A stretch of 6,795 nucleotides of DNA from an uncultured Flavihumibacter sp. (GCA_946481605.1 CAMLPA010000178.1:1-6795); one strand, 5' to 3'; positions 1 to 6,769 are shown, numbered from the stretch's first letter. Numbers and translations: made by a program. Notes: generated by a model not told the origin, from the sequence alone.

Positions 1-3000
1 ATGTAACAGGAGAATACGGCACCACGGAGGACCATGCCACAGGAACCAGTAAGGTACAGCGTTTGAGAGAAGATAGATCCGGGTTGCGTTCTGTATTGCT
101 GGCCACGTTTAAGAACGAAGACTATTTTGTGACGCTGGTACAGGTACGCTGGTTCGTGGGAACTGAGTTGAAAAAAGCATTCATCGTGGCACACAAGTCA
201 TTGGGGATCGAAGCGGATTTCCGTTACTTCGATGCGCAGGGCGACTGGAAAAAAAGACTCAAACAAACTTATCCCAAACAGGGCCACCGTGAAACCATTG
301 AATTCTTTGATGGTCCGAAGGAATATGGCAACCGGCTTCGTATGATATTCGGCATGCGCTCCGAGAAGGCGCAGACCCTTTTCAACCAGACCATCAGTCT
401 GAAAATACTTGGCAACCTCGATGAGTTCGTGCGCAACCAGATGTTGGAAGAAACGGATATGGAAGATGCTTTCATTAAACTGAAAGCGCATTTCAAAACC
501 CTGAGCGATGCCCACCGGAACATTGAAAAAACACAGGAACAAATTCGGTTACTGCTGCCCGTTAAAAATTGCTGGGATCAGTTGAAAAATATTGATGGCG
601 ATCTCCTGGGTTACAGGAAACACAAAGATGTGCTACCCGCCTGGTTCAGCACCCGGCAAAAACAATTGCTGCTGAAACTGGTCCAGGAACTGGCACAACA
701 AATTTCGGCTGTCCAAAACCGTAAGAACGAAATTTCTGCTGTGATAGAAGAGCAGCAGAACGAGCTGTATGAGATTGAAGGACAGATCAGGAGCAGCGAT
801 GCCGGTAGGCGTTTGCAGGAACTGGATGCGAAAATTCGTGAACTGGAAACAGAACGCAAAGAGAAAGCCGCGAGAAAAGAAAAATACAACCAATGGGTAG
901 CACGTTTGGGATGGGATGAAAATCCTGGTGAGAAAGAATTTGAAAAGAACCGCCTGAAAGCGGAGGAGAAAAAAGAGCAATTGCAGGTAGAGCTTGAAGA
1001 AAAGCGGCGAATAAGATATTCCTGTGAGCAAAGGCATCAAGAGGTGTTATTTGAGTCTGAAAAGATTAATAATGAAATTTCTGAACTGCGGGATCAGAAA
1101 AACAATATTACCGGACGCGTTGCGCAGATCCGCAGGGAAATACTCGAACATACAGGTGCAACCGAAGATGAAATTCCTTTTGTAGGCGAACTGATCCAAT
1201 TGCTGCCCGGAGAAGAAAACTGGGAATACGCCATCGAAAAACTGCTGCACAATTTCGCGCTTCGTTTACTGGTGCCCGATGAATATTATAAGCAGGTGAA
1301 CAAGTTCGTAAACCAGACTGATCTGAAAGGACGTATTGTGTACGAACGTTACCGTGAACAAACTTCGCTCAACGATTTCTTCCATACCGAAGCCGATACC
1401 GTGCCCGGCAAACTGGACGTGAAAGACAATTCTCCTTACGCAGGATGGGTGCGGCTTCAACTCAACAAATACTACAATTACCGTTGTACCGATAACATGA
1501 CGGAGTTCGGCAAAACCGATTTTGCCATCACTTCTTCCGGCCTTTCTAAAAATGGTTCCCGCCACGAAAAGGATGATCGTCACGATAAAAGAGGCCGTCA
1601 GCATTATGTGTTAGGATGGGACAATAGCGCCAAGATACGCGCCTTGATCCGTGAAATGAGTGAACTGGAAGCGCAATATCAGGCATTGGGCAAAGAAGTG
1701 GCCGTGCACAAGGGAAGGGTATCGCAGATGGAGGAACAACAGCGTTCTCTCGAAGAAATATTGCGCGTAAAAAGTTTCTCGGAACTGAACTGGGAGGCCG
1801 TGGTGAGTGAGATTGAGCAACGTGAAAAAGAAAAGAAGAAACTGGAAAAAGGGAGCGGCGCTTTACAGGAACTGAAACGTCAGCAGGAGAACATCCTGGA
1901 ATTGCTTTCCAAAGCACGTGCGCAGCAGGAAGAACGCATTCGCGAAGAAGAAAAACTGAAAGCTGAAATGGCGCACCGCGAGCAGGACATCCGTGCCTGC
2001 GATGAAACATTGCTCCACTACGATGGACTGCCTATTGAAAACGCACTCATCGCCTTCCAGCAGGAATACATCGTTCCCCTCGAATATGAGATCGACCTGG
2101 ATGTAATTGATAAGACGCGCAAATTCGTTTCCAATTCCCTGCAACGGAAAATGGATGCGCTCAGCGATCAGTATACGAAAACAAAAAGCGCCCTCCAGCG
2201 CAACATGTGGGAGTTTAAAAATCCTTCCAACGAAAAACTGCTCAAGCAATTTGAAGATTGGCGCGGCGATACCCACCGTCTTTCAGATAACGCGGAGTAC
2301 GCGGGTGAATACATCGACCTCCTGGAGAAACTGGAAAGCGAACAACTGGCCGACCAGAAAGAGCGCTTTAAAAAATACCTGAACGAAGAGATGATCAACC
2401 GCATGAGTTCGTTCAAAGAAATGCTGGACGAACAACTCAATGAAATTCTCCGCAATGTGGAAGCGCTGAATAAAAGTCTGCGCAACATTCATTTCAGAAA
2501 AAATCCCGACACCTATATTCAACTGGACGCGAAAGAAGATTTCGCTCCTTCCATCAAAGACTTCAGGCTCCGGTTGACCAACTGGAAACCGAACTTAGCC
2601 GAATACCACCGTTCCAAAGACGAGACTATCCTGGAGCAGAGTTACCTCCTCATCAAATCGCTGCTGGATGAAATGGATGAAAAAGAAGCCTGGCGTCGTG
2701 AGGTAACGGATGTGCGTCAATGGCTGAAGTTCACGGCCAGAGAGGTGTTGAAAGAAGACAACACCACGTACAGAAGTTATACCGGCACCGAGAAACTCTC
2801 GGGCGGCGAACAGGCCCAGCTTACGTACACCATACTCGGTTCGGCCATCGCCTACCAGTTCGGGATCAGCAAGGAAGGACTCGACCAGCGCTCGTTCCGC
2901 TTTATTTGTGTGGACGAGGCATTCAGTCGGCAGGATGAAGACAAAGCGCGCTACCTGATGGACCTTTGCAAACAGTTGAATTTGCAGATCATGGTGGTGT

Positions 3001-3134
3001 CGCCCGCGAAAGCGGAAGAGGTGAAGATCGTGGAGCCGTATATTGCACGGGTGCATTTTGTGCAGCGGAGAAACAACCGGGATAGTGTGTTGTATGATAT
3101 GCCGGTGATGGAGTTGAAGAAAATAAAAGGATAG
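1..3134 (+). CDS. jetC: Wadjet anti-plasmid system SMC-like ATPase JetC, 5' end cut by window
   Basis: Motor subunit of the Wadjet (JetABCD) system, an SMC/MukB-like ATPase that in studied systems acts with kleisin JetA and KITE protein JetB to extrude loops on small circular DNA. Seen here: 1043 residues from the first full codon at base 3. Long Lys/Glu/Gln-rich coiled coil flanks a central hinge-like region (about residues 380-550) ending in RQHYVLGWDN, typical of JetC. The ABC signature LSGGEQ is at residues 932-937 (bases 2796-2813). The Walker B segment FICVDEAFSR follows, with D971 and E972. The frame stays open through bases 3-62, reading VTGEYGTTEDHATGTSKVQR, which resembles the JetC region soon after Walker A. 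The TTG at 63 is therefore an internal Leu codon and the real start lies off the left edge. I estimate about 90 residues, including Walker A, are missing. jetD follows after 6 bases, so they are co-transcribed. Family assignment is confident; the Wadjet subtype cannot be told. Confidence 0.93.
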   Translation, partial: VTGEYGTTEDHATGTSKVQRLREDRSGLRSVLLATFKNEDYFVTLVQVRWFVGTELKKAFIVAHKSLGIEADFRYFDAQGDWKKRLKQTYPKQGHRETIEFFDGPKEYGNRLRMIFGMRSEKAQTLFNQTISLKILGNLDEFVRNQMLEETDMEDAFIKLKAHFKTLSDAHRNIEKTQEQIRLLLPVKNCWDQLKNIDGDLLGYRKHKDVLPAWFSTRQKQLLLKLVQELAQQISAVQNRKNEISAVIEEQQNELYEIEGQIRSSDAGRRLQELDAKIRELETERKEKAARKEKYNQWVARLGWDENPGEKEFEKNRLKAEEKKEQLQVELEEKRRIRYSCEQRHQEVLFESEKINNEISELRDQKNNITGRVAQIRREILEHTGATEDEIPFVGELIQLLPGEENWEYAIEKLLHNFALRLLVPDEYYKQVNKFVNQTDLKGRIVYERYREQTSLNDFFHTEADTVPGKLDVKDNSPYAGWVRLQLNKYYNYRCTDNMTEFGKTDFAITSSGLSKNGSRHEKDDRHDKRGRQHYVLGWDNSAKIRALIREMSELEAQYQALGKEVAVHKGRVSQMEEQQRSLEEILRVKSFSELNWEAVVSEIEQREKEKKKLEKGSGALQELKRQQENILELLSKARAQQEERIREEEKLKAEMAHREQDIRACDETLLHYDGLPIENALIAFQQEYIVPLEYEIDLDVIDKTRKFVSNSLQRKMDALSDQYTKTKSALQRNMWEFKNPSNEKLLKQFEDWRGDTHRLSDNAEYAGEYIDLLEKLESEQLADQKERFKKYLNEEMINRMSSFKEMLDEQLNEILRNVEALNKSLRNIHFRKNPDTYIQLDAKEDFAPSIKDFRLRLTNWKPNLAEYHRSKDETILEQSYLLIKSLLDEMDEKEAWRREVTDVRQWLKFTAREVLKEDNTTYRSYTGTEKLSGGEQAQLTYTILGSAIAYQFGISKEGLDQRSFRFICVDEAFSRQDEDKARYLMDLCKQLNLQIMVVSPAKAEEVKIVEPYIARVHFVQRRNNRDSVLYDMPVMELKKIKG

Positions 3135-3140
3135 GGTTTT

Positions 3141-4337
3141 ATGATAACCGTTCATGAAATTTCGCGGAAGATGGAGCGCCTTTATGAGGAGTTGCTCCGC
3201 ACCGTGGCAATTGGTGAACCACTTGCTTTTCCTTTTAGCATACGGGCCGACAAGAAATTGAGTAAGCATTTTTCAGAATGGTTTGGACAACTGGAAGCGC
3301 TGATTGCGAACTCTTCGGATCGTAAAGGCTTCGGTTATTCTATAAGCTACACCACTATAAATACGCGTGAGCACGGCATTCAGTCTGTTCCACAAGAAAT
3401 TCTCATTAACACAGAGACTGATTTGCTTTTATACCTGGGGAAGCAGGAGGAATATGTTTGTTTCAAACGGAATGTAGCTTTGATCGCTGATAAGTTTCCC
3501 CAGCTCAGAAAGTGGATGTATAGCAATACAAGGAAGATAATAGCGCATCAGAATAATTGGGAGCATATACTTGCCGTTCTTTCATTTTTAGCTGATACTG
3601 CTGAACGCGGCTTTTACATAAGAGAAATTTCGGCGGCACCACACTCGAAATTTATTGAAGAAAGAAAATCCCTTTTCTATGAATTGCTGAACCTTACGCT
3701 TGATCCGTCAACCATTCATGATACTTTCTCCGGGAAGGAATATTTTCAGGAGCGGTTTGGGTTAAGAAAAAGTCCGTATATGCAGCGCTTCAAGATTCTA
3801 GACCAGCGTATTGCTGATAAGTACTTTTCAGGAATATCAGACCTTTCGATTCCTTTAAATGCTTTTAAACGCTTGCAACTTCCGGTTTCATCGGTGATCA
3901 TAATTGAGAACAAAACTTCCATCGAGAATATGGAGGCATTTTTATGTTTTCCTGATGTTGCGGGAACCATAGCGATTTGGGGGAGTGGCTATGCTTCGTC
4001 GGTGCTGAAAGAGGTAGAATGGTTGAATGATGTAGCTATCTGGTATTGGGGCGATATTGATGCTGAAGGCTTTCATATACTTTCGAAACTAAGGGAAAGG
4101 TTTCCCCAGGTGAGCAGCTTTTGTATGAATATGGAAACCTTGAATGCGTTTAGTTCCTTTTCATGCACTAAGAAGTTTAACCCTTTCGTATATAGCCATC
4201 TCACAGCGGAGGAACTATTGGTGGTGGAAAGATTAGCGAAGGAGAATATTATGTTGGAACAGGAGTTTGTTTCTTCTGAATATGTAAAGAAATGTTTGAA
4301 TGATTATGGCTTTTTTTCTTTTAATGCCAGGCTTTAG
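3141..4337 (+). CDS. jetD: Wadjet nuclease subunit JetD (DUF3322 + DUF2220 Toprim)
   Basis: Nuclease of the Wadjet system. In characterised systems JetD resembles topoisomerase VI A/Spo11 and cuts the circular plasmid that JetABC has stalled on. The 398 residues match the family's usual size of about 400. The N-terminal half (about 1-195, DUF3322-like) carries YIREI..PHSKFIEERKSL at 159-177. The linker has FGLRKSPYMQRFKILD at 206-221. The C-terminal Toprim domain (about 245-398) carries IIIENK with E256, the glycine motif WGSGYA at 280-285, and YWGDIDAEGF at 302-311, giving the metal-binding pair D305/D307. All expected catalytic residues are present, so the gene looks intact. ATG at 3141 lies 6 bases after the jetC stop, with a purine-rich AAAAGGA stretch at 3125-3131. 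Sampled G+C (about 42%) is lower than jetC (about 51%). Its TAG stop overlaps the stop of the convergent PIN gene. Confidence 0.93.
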   Translation: MITVHEISRKMERLYEELLRTVAIGEPLAFPFSIRADKKLSKHFSEWFGQLEALIANSSDRKGFGYSISYTTINTREHGIQSVPQEILINTETDLLLYLGKQEEYVCFKRNVALIADKFPQLRKWMYSNTRKIIAHQNNWEHILAVLSFLADTAERGFYIREISAAPHSKFIEERKSLFYELLNLTLDPSTIHDTFSGKEYFQERFGLRKSPYMQRFKILDQRIADKYFSGISDLSIPLNAFKRLQLPVSSVIIIENKTSIENMEAFLCFPDVAGTIAIWGSGYASSVLKEVEWLNDVAIWYWGDIDAEGFHILSKLRERFPQVSSFCMNMETLNAFSSFSCTKKFNPFVYSHLTAEELLVVERLAKENIMLEQEFVSSEYVKKCLNDYGFFSFNARL

Positions 4338-4356
4338 GCGCTAACCTCCCGGCATT
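4323..4356. terminator. Possible hairpin across the convergent jetD/PIN stop codons
   Basis: Imperfect inverted repeat seen by eye. AATGCC (4323-4328) pairs with GGCATT (4351-4356), and inside it TTAG (4334-4337) pairs with CTAA (4341-4344) around a 3-base loop, with small internal loops between. A run of seven T (4369-4375) follows on the + strand, but 13 bases after the stem, so it is a poor fit to a classic intrinsic terminator. It could stop jetD transcription or simply be coincidence in coding sequence. No separate intergenic terminator exists between the two genes because their stops overlap. Confidence 0.28.
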
Positions 4357-4873
4357 TGTGGTCATTCATTTTTTTGACCGGAAGTTTTCCGTTTTTAGTG
4401 ATCACCGCGGCAATAAACCGGTTGCACCTTTCGATGGTGAATATCCCTTTCTTTAATGCTTCGCAGAGGAAATCCATTGTTGTAAGGTAGCTGATATTGT
4501 GCATGGAGCAATAGGATGCGATATCTCTTAAATTGCTGCTTGCAAGAATATGTTTGTTGAATCTGGCTACGGCTAGACAGGCACTTTCTCCGTCTCCTTT
4601 AAACAATACAGATTTTATCCATGCATATTCTTTTTTGATTTGAGGATTTTCTTCAGGGAATTGGGTAAGGTGAACTATTTTCTTTTGGAATAACCTGCTT
4701 ACAGCTTCTCTTGAGCCAAGATGCGGCCATTTTTGTAGTTCTGCATGAACTTTGTCAAGGATGAGTATTTTGAAAGGATATATTTTATTCAGTTGATCCT
4801 CTTCTCCCGCCGAAATAAAATGTGATACTACATCTGCGTCTATAAGTATTGCCTTTTGATCATTCTTCACCAT
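4334..4873 (-). CDS. PIN-domain protein, putative VapC-like RNase toxin
   Basis: Probable PIN-fold endoribonuclease of 179 residues. The start chosen is ATG at 4873; an in-frame GTG at 4894 would add 7 residues deep inside the upstream gene. PIN features: first strand AILIDADVVSHF with D12 (and D14), a helix LDKVHAELQKW carrying E45, and KGDGESACLAVA with E96, which resembles the GxGE step of DUF3368/VapC-type PIN proteins. Next comes HILASSNLRDIA, with N114 or D117 at the usual fourth acidic position, then a closing YLTTMDFLCEALKKG segment. The fourth position is not the usual DD, so activity is likely but not certain. The start overlaps the metallopeptidase gene by 14 bases, implying translational coupling and shared control by the XRE regulator. 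PIN proteins next to XRE-ImmA pairs suggest a toxin or effector role, with cellular RNA as the likely target (inference). The 3' end overlaps jetD. Confidence 0.72.
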   Translation of the reverse strand: MVKNDQKAILIDADVVSHFISAGEEDQLNKIYPFKILILDKVHAELQKWPHLGSREAVSRLFQKKIVHLTQFPEENPQIKKEYAWIKSVLFKGDGESACLAVARFNKHILASSNLRDIASYCSMHNISYLTTMDFLCEALKKGIFTIERCNRFIAAVITKNGKLPVKKMNDHKCREVSA

Positions 4874-5606
4874 CTTTAAGATTTTCAATTTCACTGATAT
4901 CTATGCCCAGGTCGGAGAGTAATGAAAAGTAGTGGCTTTGAGAAATTCGTTCCCTGTCAAAAAGTTCCTTTGCCGATGAACCATAATCACCAATAACCAT
5001 CCCCGTGTTTCCCGGTCTGTATAAGGAGGTGTCATAGCCGTGTTCCAGCGCGGTTTTTCTTACTTGCTTTACAAACTCATCGTATTCATTTTTACTGAGC
5101 AGACCAAGTGCTTTTAACCGGTAAAGCAGGGCGCTTCTGCTACATTGATAAAGCTGTTCAAGGAAGACGATTGTGCTAAGGGATATTTTTTTTTCTTCTA
5201 ATTCTTTGTCGGAGATAAGGTTTAATAACCCCTCTTTTGGCAGTAAGAGGTAGCTTGCGAATACATCTGCATTGTATTCATTCTTGTCGCGCTTCTTATC
5301 AAATAATCCAACATTGCAAACCATGCTGGTAAAATCCTGCTGGAAATAAAGGTGGTATAGTTCGTGGCAAATGGTGAAATTTTGCTTTCCTATAGATTGG
5401 GAAGAATTGACCAGCATAAACCTGAAGATGCCGTTTTCGGTTTCTGTTTTTAGCGCCATTCCTGAGAAATTTTCAGACAATGGTTTGAAAACGGTGATCA
5501 CATTCAATTTCTGAAGTAAACTATTTAAGCGAACGTTGTCCAGAGGATTGATGCCATTCTCCGTCCGGAATTGGGCTGCGGCTTTTTCCAATAGAATATC
5601 AGTCAT
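4860..5606 (-). CDS. ImmA/IrrE-family zinc metallo-endopeptidase
   Basis: Cytoplasmic zinc protease of the ImmA/IrrE (COG2856) family, whose studied members cleave a partner XRE repressor and so switch on the genes it represses. The 248 residues contain the zinc motif HELYH at 81-85 (H81, E82 and H85) in the context NFTICHELYHLYF. The second family motif is EYNADVFASYLLLP at 110-123, where E110 is the likely third ligand. A C-terminal part of about 80 residues carries SLYRPGNTGMVIGDYGSSA (194-212), a stretch I recall from ImmA-like proteins paired with XRE regulators; it may bind the partner. ATG at 5606 overlaps the XRE gene by 8 bases (ATGACTGA) and its own stop lies 14 bases inside the PIN gene. 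The protein therefore sits in the middle of a coupled operon. Its substrate is most simply the adjacent XRE protein, which is an inference. An alternative role is as the partner of the PIN protein. Confidence 0.9.
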   Translation of the reverse strand: MTDILLEKAAAQFRTENGINPLDNVRLNSLLQKLNVITVFKPLSENFSGMALKTETENGIFRFMLVNSSQSIGKQNFTICHELYHLYFQQDFTSMVCNVGLFDKKRDKNEYNADVFASYLLLPKEGLLNLISDKELEEKKISLSTIVFLEQLYQCSRSALLYRLKALGLLSKNEYDEFVKQVRKTALEHGYDTSLYRPGNTGMVIGDYGSSAKELFDRERISQSHYFSLLSDLGIDISEIENLKDGEE

Positions 5607-5943
5607 CGCGCAGCATTTTTTTCATGGATAAATAGTTCTTGACTACTCTTTTAAACGCTGCGATGCTTTCCAGGTCAATTGTATCAATACCGTCAGCTCT
5701 GAACGCGAACGCAAGGTTTACTTCCTGCCTGCTTTTATCTTCGTCAAACAATTCGTAATCCTCCACGCAGAAAAGATCGGCCAATTTTGAAAGCTGGATG
5801 GTTGAAACAGTCCTGGCACCTGATTCCCAATAGGAAACCTGTTCGCGGGATGTCCCGAGAAACTGTGCTAACGCTTCCTGGGTAAGTCCCATCCGCTCGC
5901 GAAAGTGTTTTATGTTCCTTCCCACCACCTGATCCTGATTCAT
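5599..5943 (-). CDS. XRE-family helix-turn-helix regulator / putative antitoxin
   Basis: DNA-binding regulator of 114 residues, first gene of the leftward operon. The HTH spans about residues 7-63, with the recognition region LTQEALAQFLGTSREQVSYW at 20-39, a Cro/CI-like XRE fold. The C-terminal tail has NLAFAFRADGIDTIDLESIA (76-95) and ends in VVKNYLSMKKML, a pattern I recall from XRE proteins partnered with ImmA/IrrE peptidases. It may serve as the protease-sensitive or partner-binding part. ATG at 5943 was chosen. A 13-residue longer reading from TTG at 5982 would begin inside the predicted -7 promoter element (5980-5987) and adds residues outside the HTH fold. The gene overlaps the metallopeptidase gene by 8 bases. 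It probably represses its own operon through the two TGTTACAAA sites around the promoter. No clear Shine-Dalgarno site precedes it, as is usual in Bacteroidota. Confidence 0.88.
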   Translation of the reverse strand: MNQDQVVGRNIKHFRERMGLTQEALAQFLGTSREQVSYWESGARTVSTIQLSKLADLFCVEDYELFDEDKSRQEVNLAFAFRADGIDTIDLESIAAFKRVVKNYLSMKKMLRDD

Positions 5944-5952
5944 GCGCACCGA

Positions 5953-5963
5953 TTTGTTACAAA
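5953..5963. promoter_or_regulatory. Candidate operator 1, TTTGTTACAAA
   Basis: An 11-base palindrome with perfect 5-base arms (TTTGT and ACAAA) around one central base. It lies between the predicted transcription start and the XRE start codon. Its 9-base core TGTTACAAA recurs inverted at 5994-6002, on the other side of the -7 element. This placement suits binding of the XRE regulator for autorepression. The assignment is from position and symmetry only. Confidence 0.5.
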
Positions 5964-5979
5964 GTTTATAGCTGAAGTG

Positions 5980-5987
5980 CAAAGGTA
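5980..5987 (-). promoter_or_regulatory. Predicted -7 element (TACCTTTG) of the XRE-ImmA-PIN operon
   Basis: On the - strand these bases read TACCTTTG, an exact match to the Bacteroidota -7 consensus TAnnTTTG. Transcription would start near 5972, leaving a leader of about 30 bases before the ATG at 5943. No convincing TTG-type -33 element was found at the right distance; the region there reads CTGTTTTC. The element lies between the two candidate operators. Confidence 0.6.
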
Positions 5988-5993
5988 TAATTT

Positions 5994-6004
5994 TTTGTAA
6001 CAGA
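5994..6004. promoter_or_regulatory. Candidate operator 2, TTTGTAACAGA
   Basis: On the - strand this reads TCTGTTACAAA, matching operator 1 at 10 of 11 bases but in the opposite orientation. Its centre (5999) is 41 bases from that of operator 1 (5958), about four helical turns. It sits just upstream of the -7 element, between it and the expected -33 region. A dimeric or tetrameric repressor bound here and at operator 1 could block RNA polymerase or loop the DNA. Binding by the neighbouring XRE protein is an inference. Confidence 0.47.
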
Positions 6005-6034
6005 AAACAGGTCGATCGCTAAAATATTTAGTTT

Positions 6035-6769
6035 TTAATACCCCACCAACCCCTCCTTCACCGGATTCAGCGGATCACTGATATCATAAAACCTGATCCC
6101 GCTTTTCACCTGGCAGATGAGTAAATCCCCATAAGGAATCACGTCAAAATACTCCTCATCTTTCAGTGTTTTTCTCTTTACGGGATCGAAGCCTTTGCTG
6201 ATGTCGAATACCACAAGCCCATGGGTGCCTTCACAAACGTACAGGGCGTTGTTTTTTATGCCGAGTCCGTAAGGTAAGGTCATGTTCACGGTTTTTACAA
6301 GAGCGGGTTGTGCTTGTTTCACACTATATACGTTCAGCACATTCTGTGTACCGTTGCAGGTGGTGCCGAAGCTGCGCAGGGTAACATAAGCAACCGTATC
6401 GTTTGCCACCACAGGATCACAGGCACGCACATGGTTCACGGCCCCTTCGCGTTTTGGCCTGGTGGGATCGGTAAGGGAATACACGAACATACCGGATTGT
6501 GAGCCGATAAAGAGTTTGTCTTTGTACGGATAAATCGTTTCAATGTTCCAGCCCAGGTTTTCAACGGATTTCAGTGCCAGATTGGAAGGGTTGGAAATAT
6601 CGAATGTCTTAAGGTCGTAATGGTCCACGAGGTAGAGGTAGTTGCCAACGACCGTATAACGCGCCGTGGAACCGCCTGCACCATGTGATGGTCCGCCACT
6701 GTCGGCTTTGGTACAGGAGAATTGGGTAGCAATTAAGAGCACCAGTAAAGCGTATATAATCTTTTTCAT
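6035..6769 (-). CDS. LVIVD-repeat beta-propeller lipoprotein
   Basis: Predicted exported lipoprotein of 244 residues. Residues 1-19 form a type II signal peptide: MKK, a hydrophobic core IIYALLVLLIA, and the lipobox-like end QFSC with C19 as the lipidation site. A flexible Gly/Ser-rich linker (24-34) follows. The rest is five LVIVD-like propeller repeats, about 41 residues apart, at roughly 44-69, 85-111, 126-161, 175-202 and 216-242. Good examples are GLVVFDISKGFDPVKR and GIRFYDISDPLNPVKEG. The chain ends exactly at the fifth repeat, so it looks complete although LVIVD proteins are often longer. Cysteines 117, 138, 179 and 219 could form disulfides outside the cytoplasm. It probably sits in the outer membrane; no ligand or partner can be named. 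ATG at 6769 gives a normal signal peptide. G+C in the one line counted (6361-6420) is about 55%, unlike the genes to its left, and it has no evident link to the defence genes. Confidence 0.8.
   Translation of the reverse strand: MKKIIYALLVLLIATQFSCTKADSGGPSHGAGGSTARYTVVGNYLYLVDHYDLKTFDISNPSNLALKSVENLGWNIETIYPYKDKLFIGSQSGMFVYSLTDPTRPKREGAVNHVRACDPVVANDTVAYVTLRSFGTTCNGTQNVLNVYSVKQAQPALVKTVNMTLPYGLGIKNNALYVCEGTHGLVVFDISKGFDPVKRKTLKDEEYFDVIPYGDLLICQVKSGIRFYDISDPLNPVKEGLVGY

Noticed and set aside
1..11. ATGTAACAGGA at the left edge resembling the TGTAACAGA operator half
   Set aside because: It lies inside the jetC coding frame with no promoter next to it and no paired copy, so it is probably chance.
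1546..2010. - strand open frame of 154 codons opposite jetC
   Set aside because: It is a shadow of the jetC coiled coil, with biased composition and no family resemblance.
2595..3269. Long - strand open frame of 224 codons opposite the jetC end and jetD start
   Set aside because: Its product shows no recognisable motif, and it lies antisense to two strongly supported genes across their junction, so it is a coding shadow.
5960..5970. Second -7-like element (TATAAACTTTG) on the - strand closer to the XRE gene
   Set aside because: It has three bases between TA and TTTG instead of two, overlaps the candidate operator, and would leave almost no leader.
5944..5982. Longer XRE reading starting at TTG 5982
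   Set aside because: The TTG lies within the predicted -7 promoter element, the extra 13 residues add nothing to the HTH fold, and an ATG at 5943 gives a normal N-terminus.
6019..6036. CTAAA/TTTAG inverted repeat followed by TTTTT on the + strand, as a terminator
   Set aside because: The stem is only 5 A+T-rich pairs, and no + strand gene ends upstream of it. On the - strand, where the lipoprotein gene ends, it is not followed by a T run.
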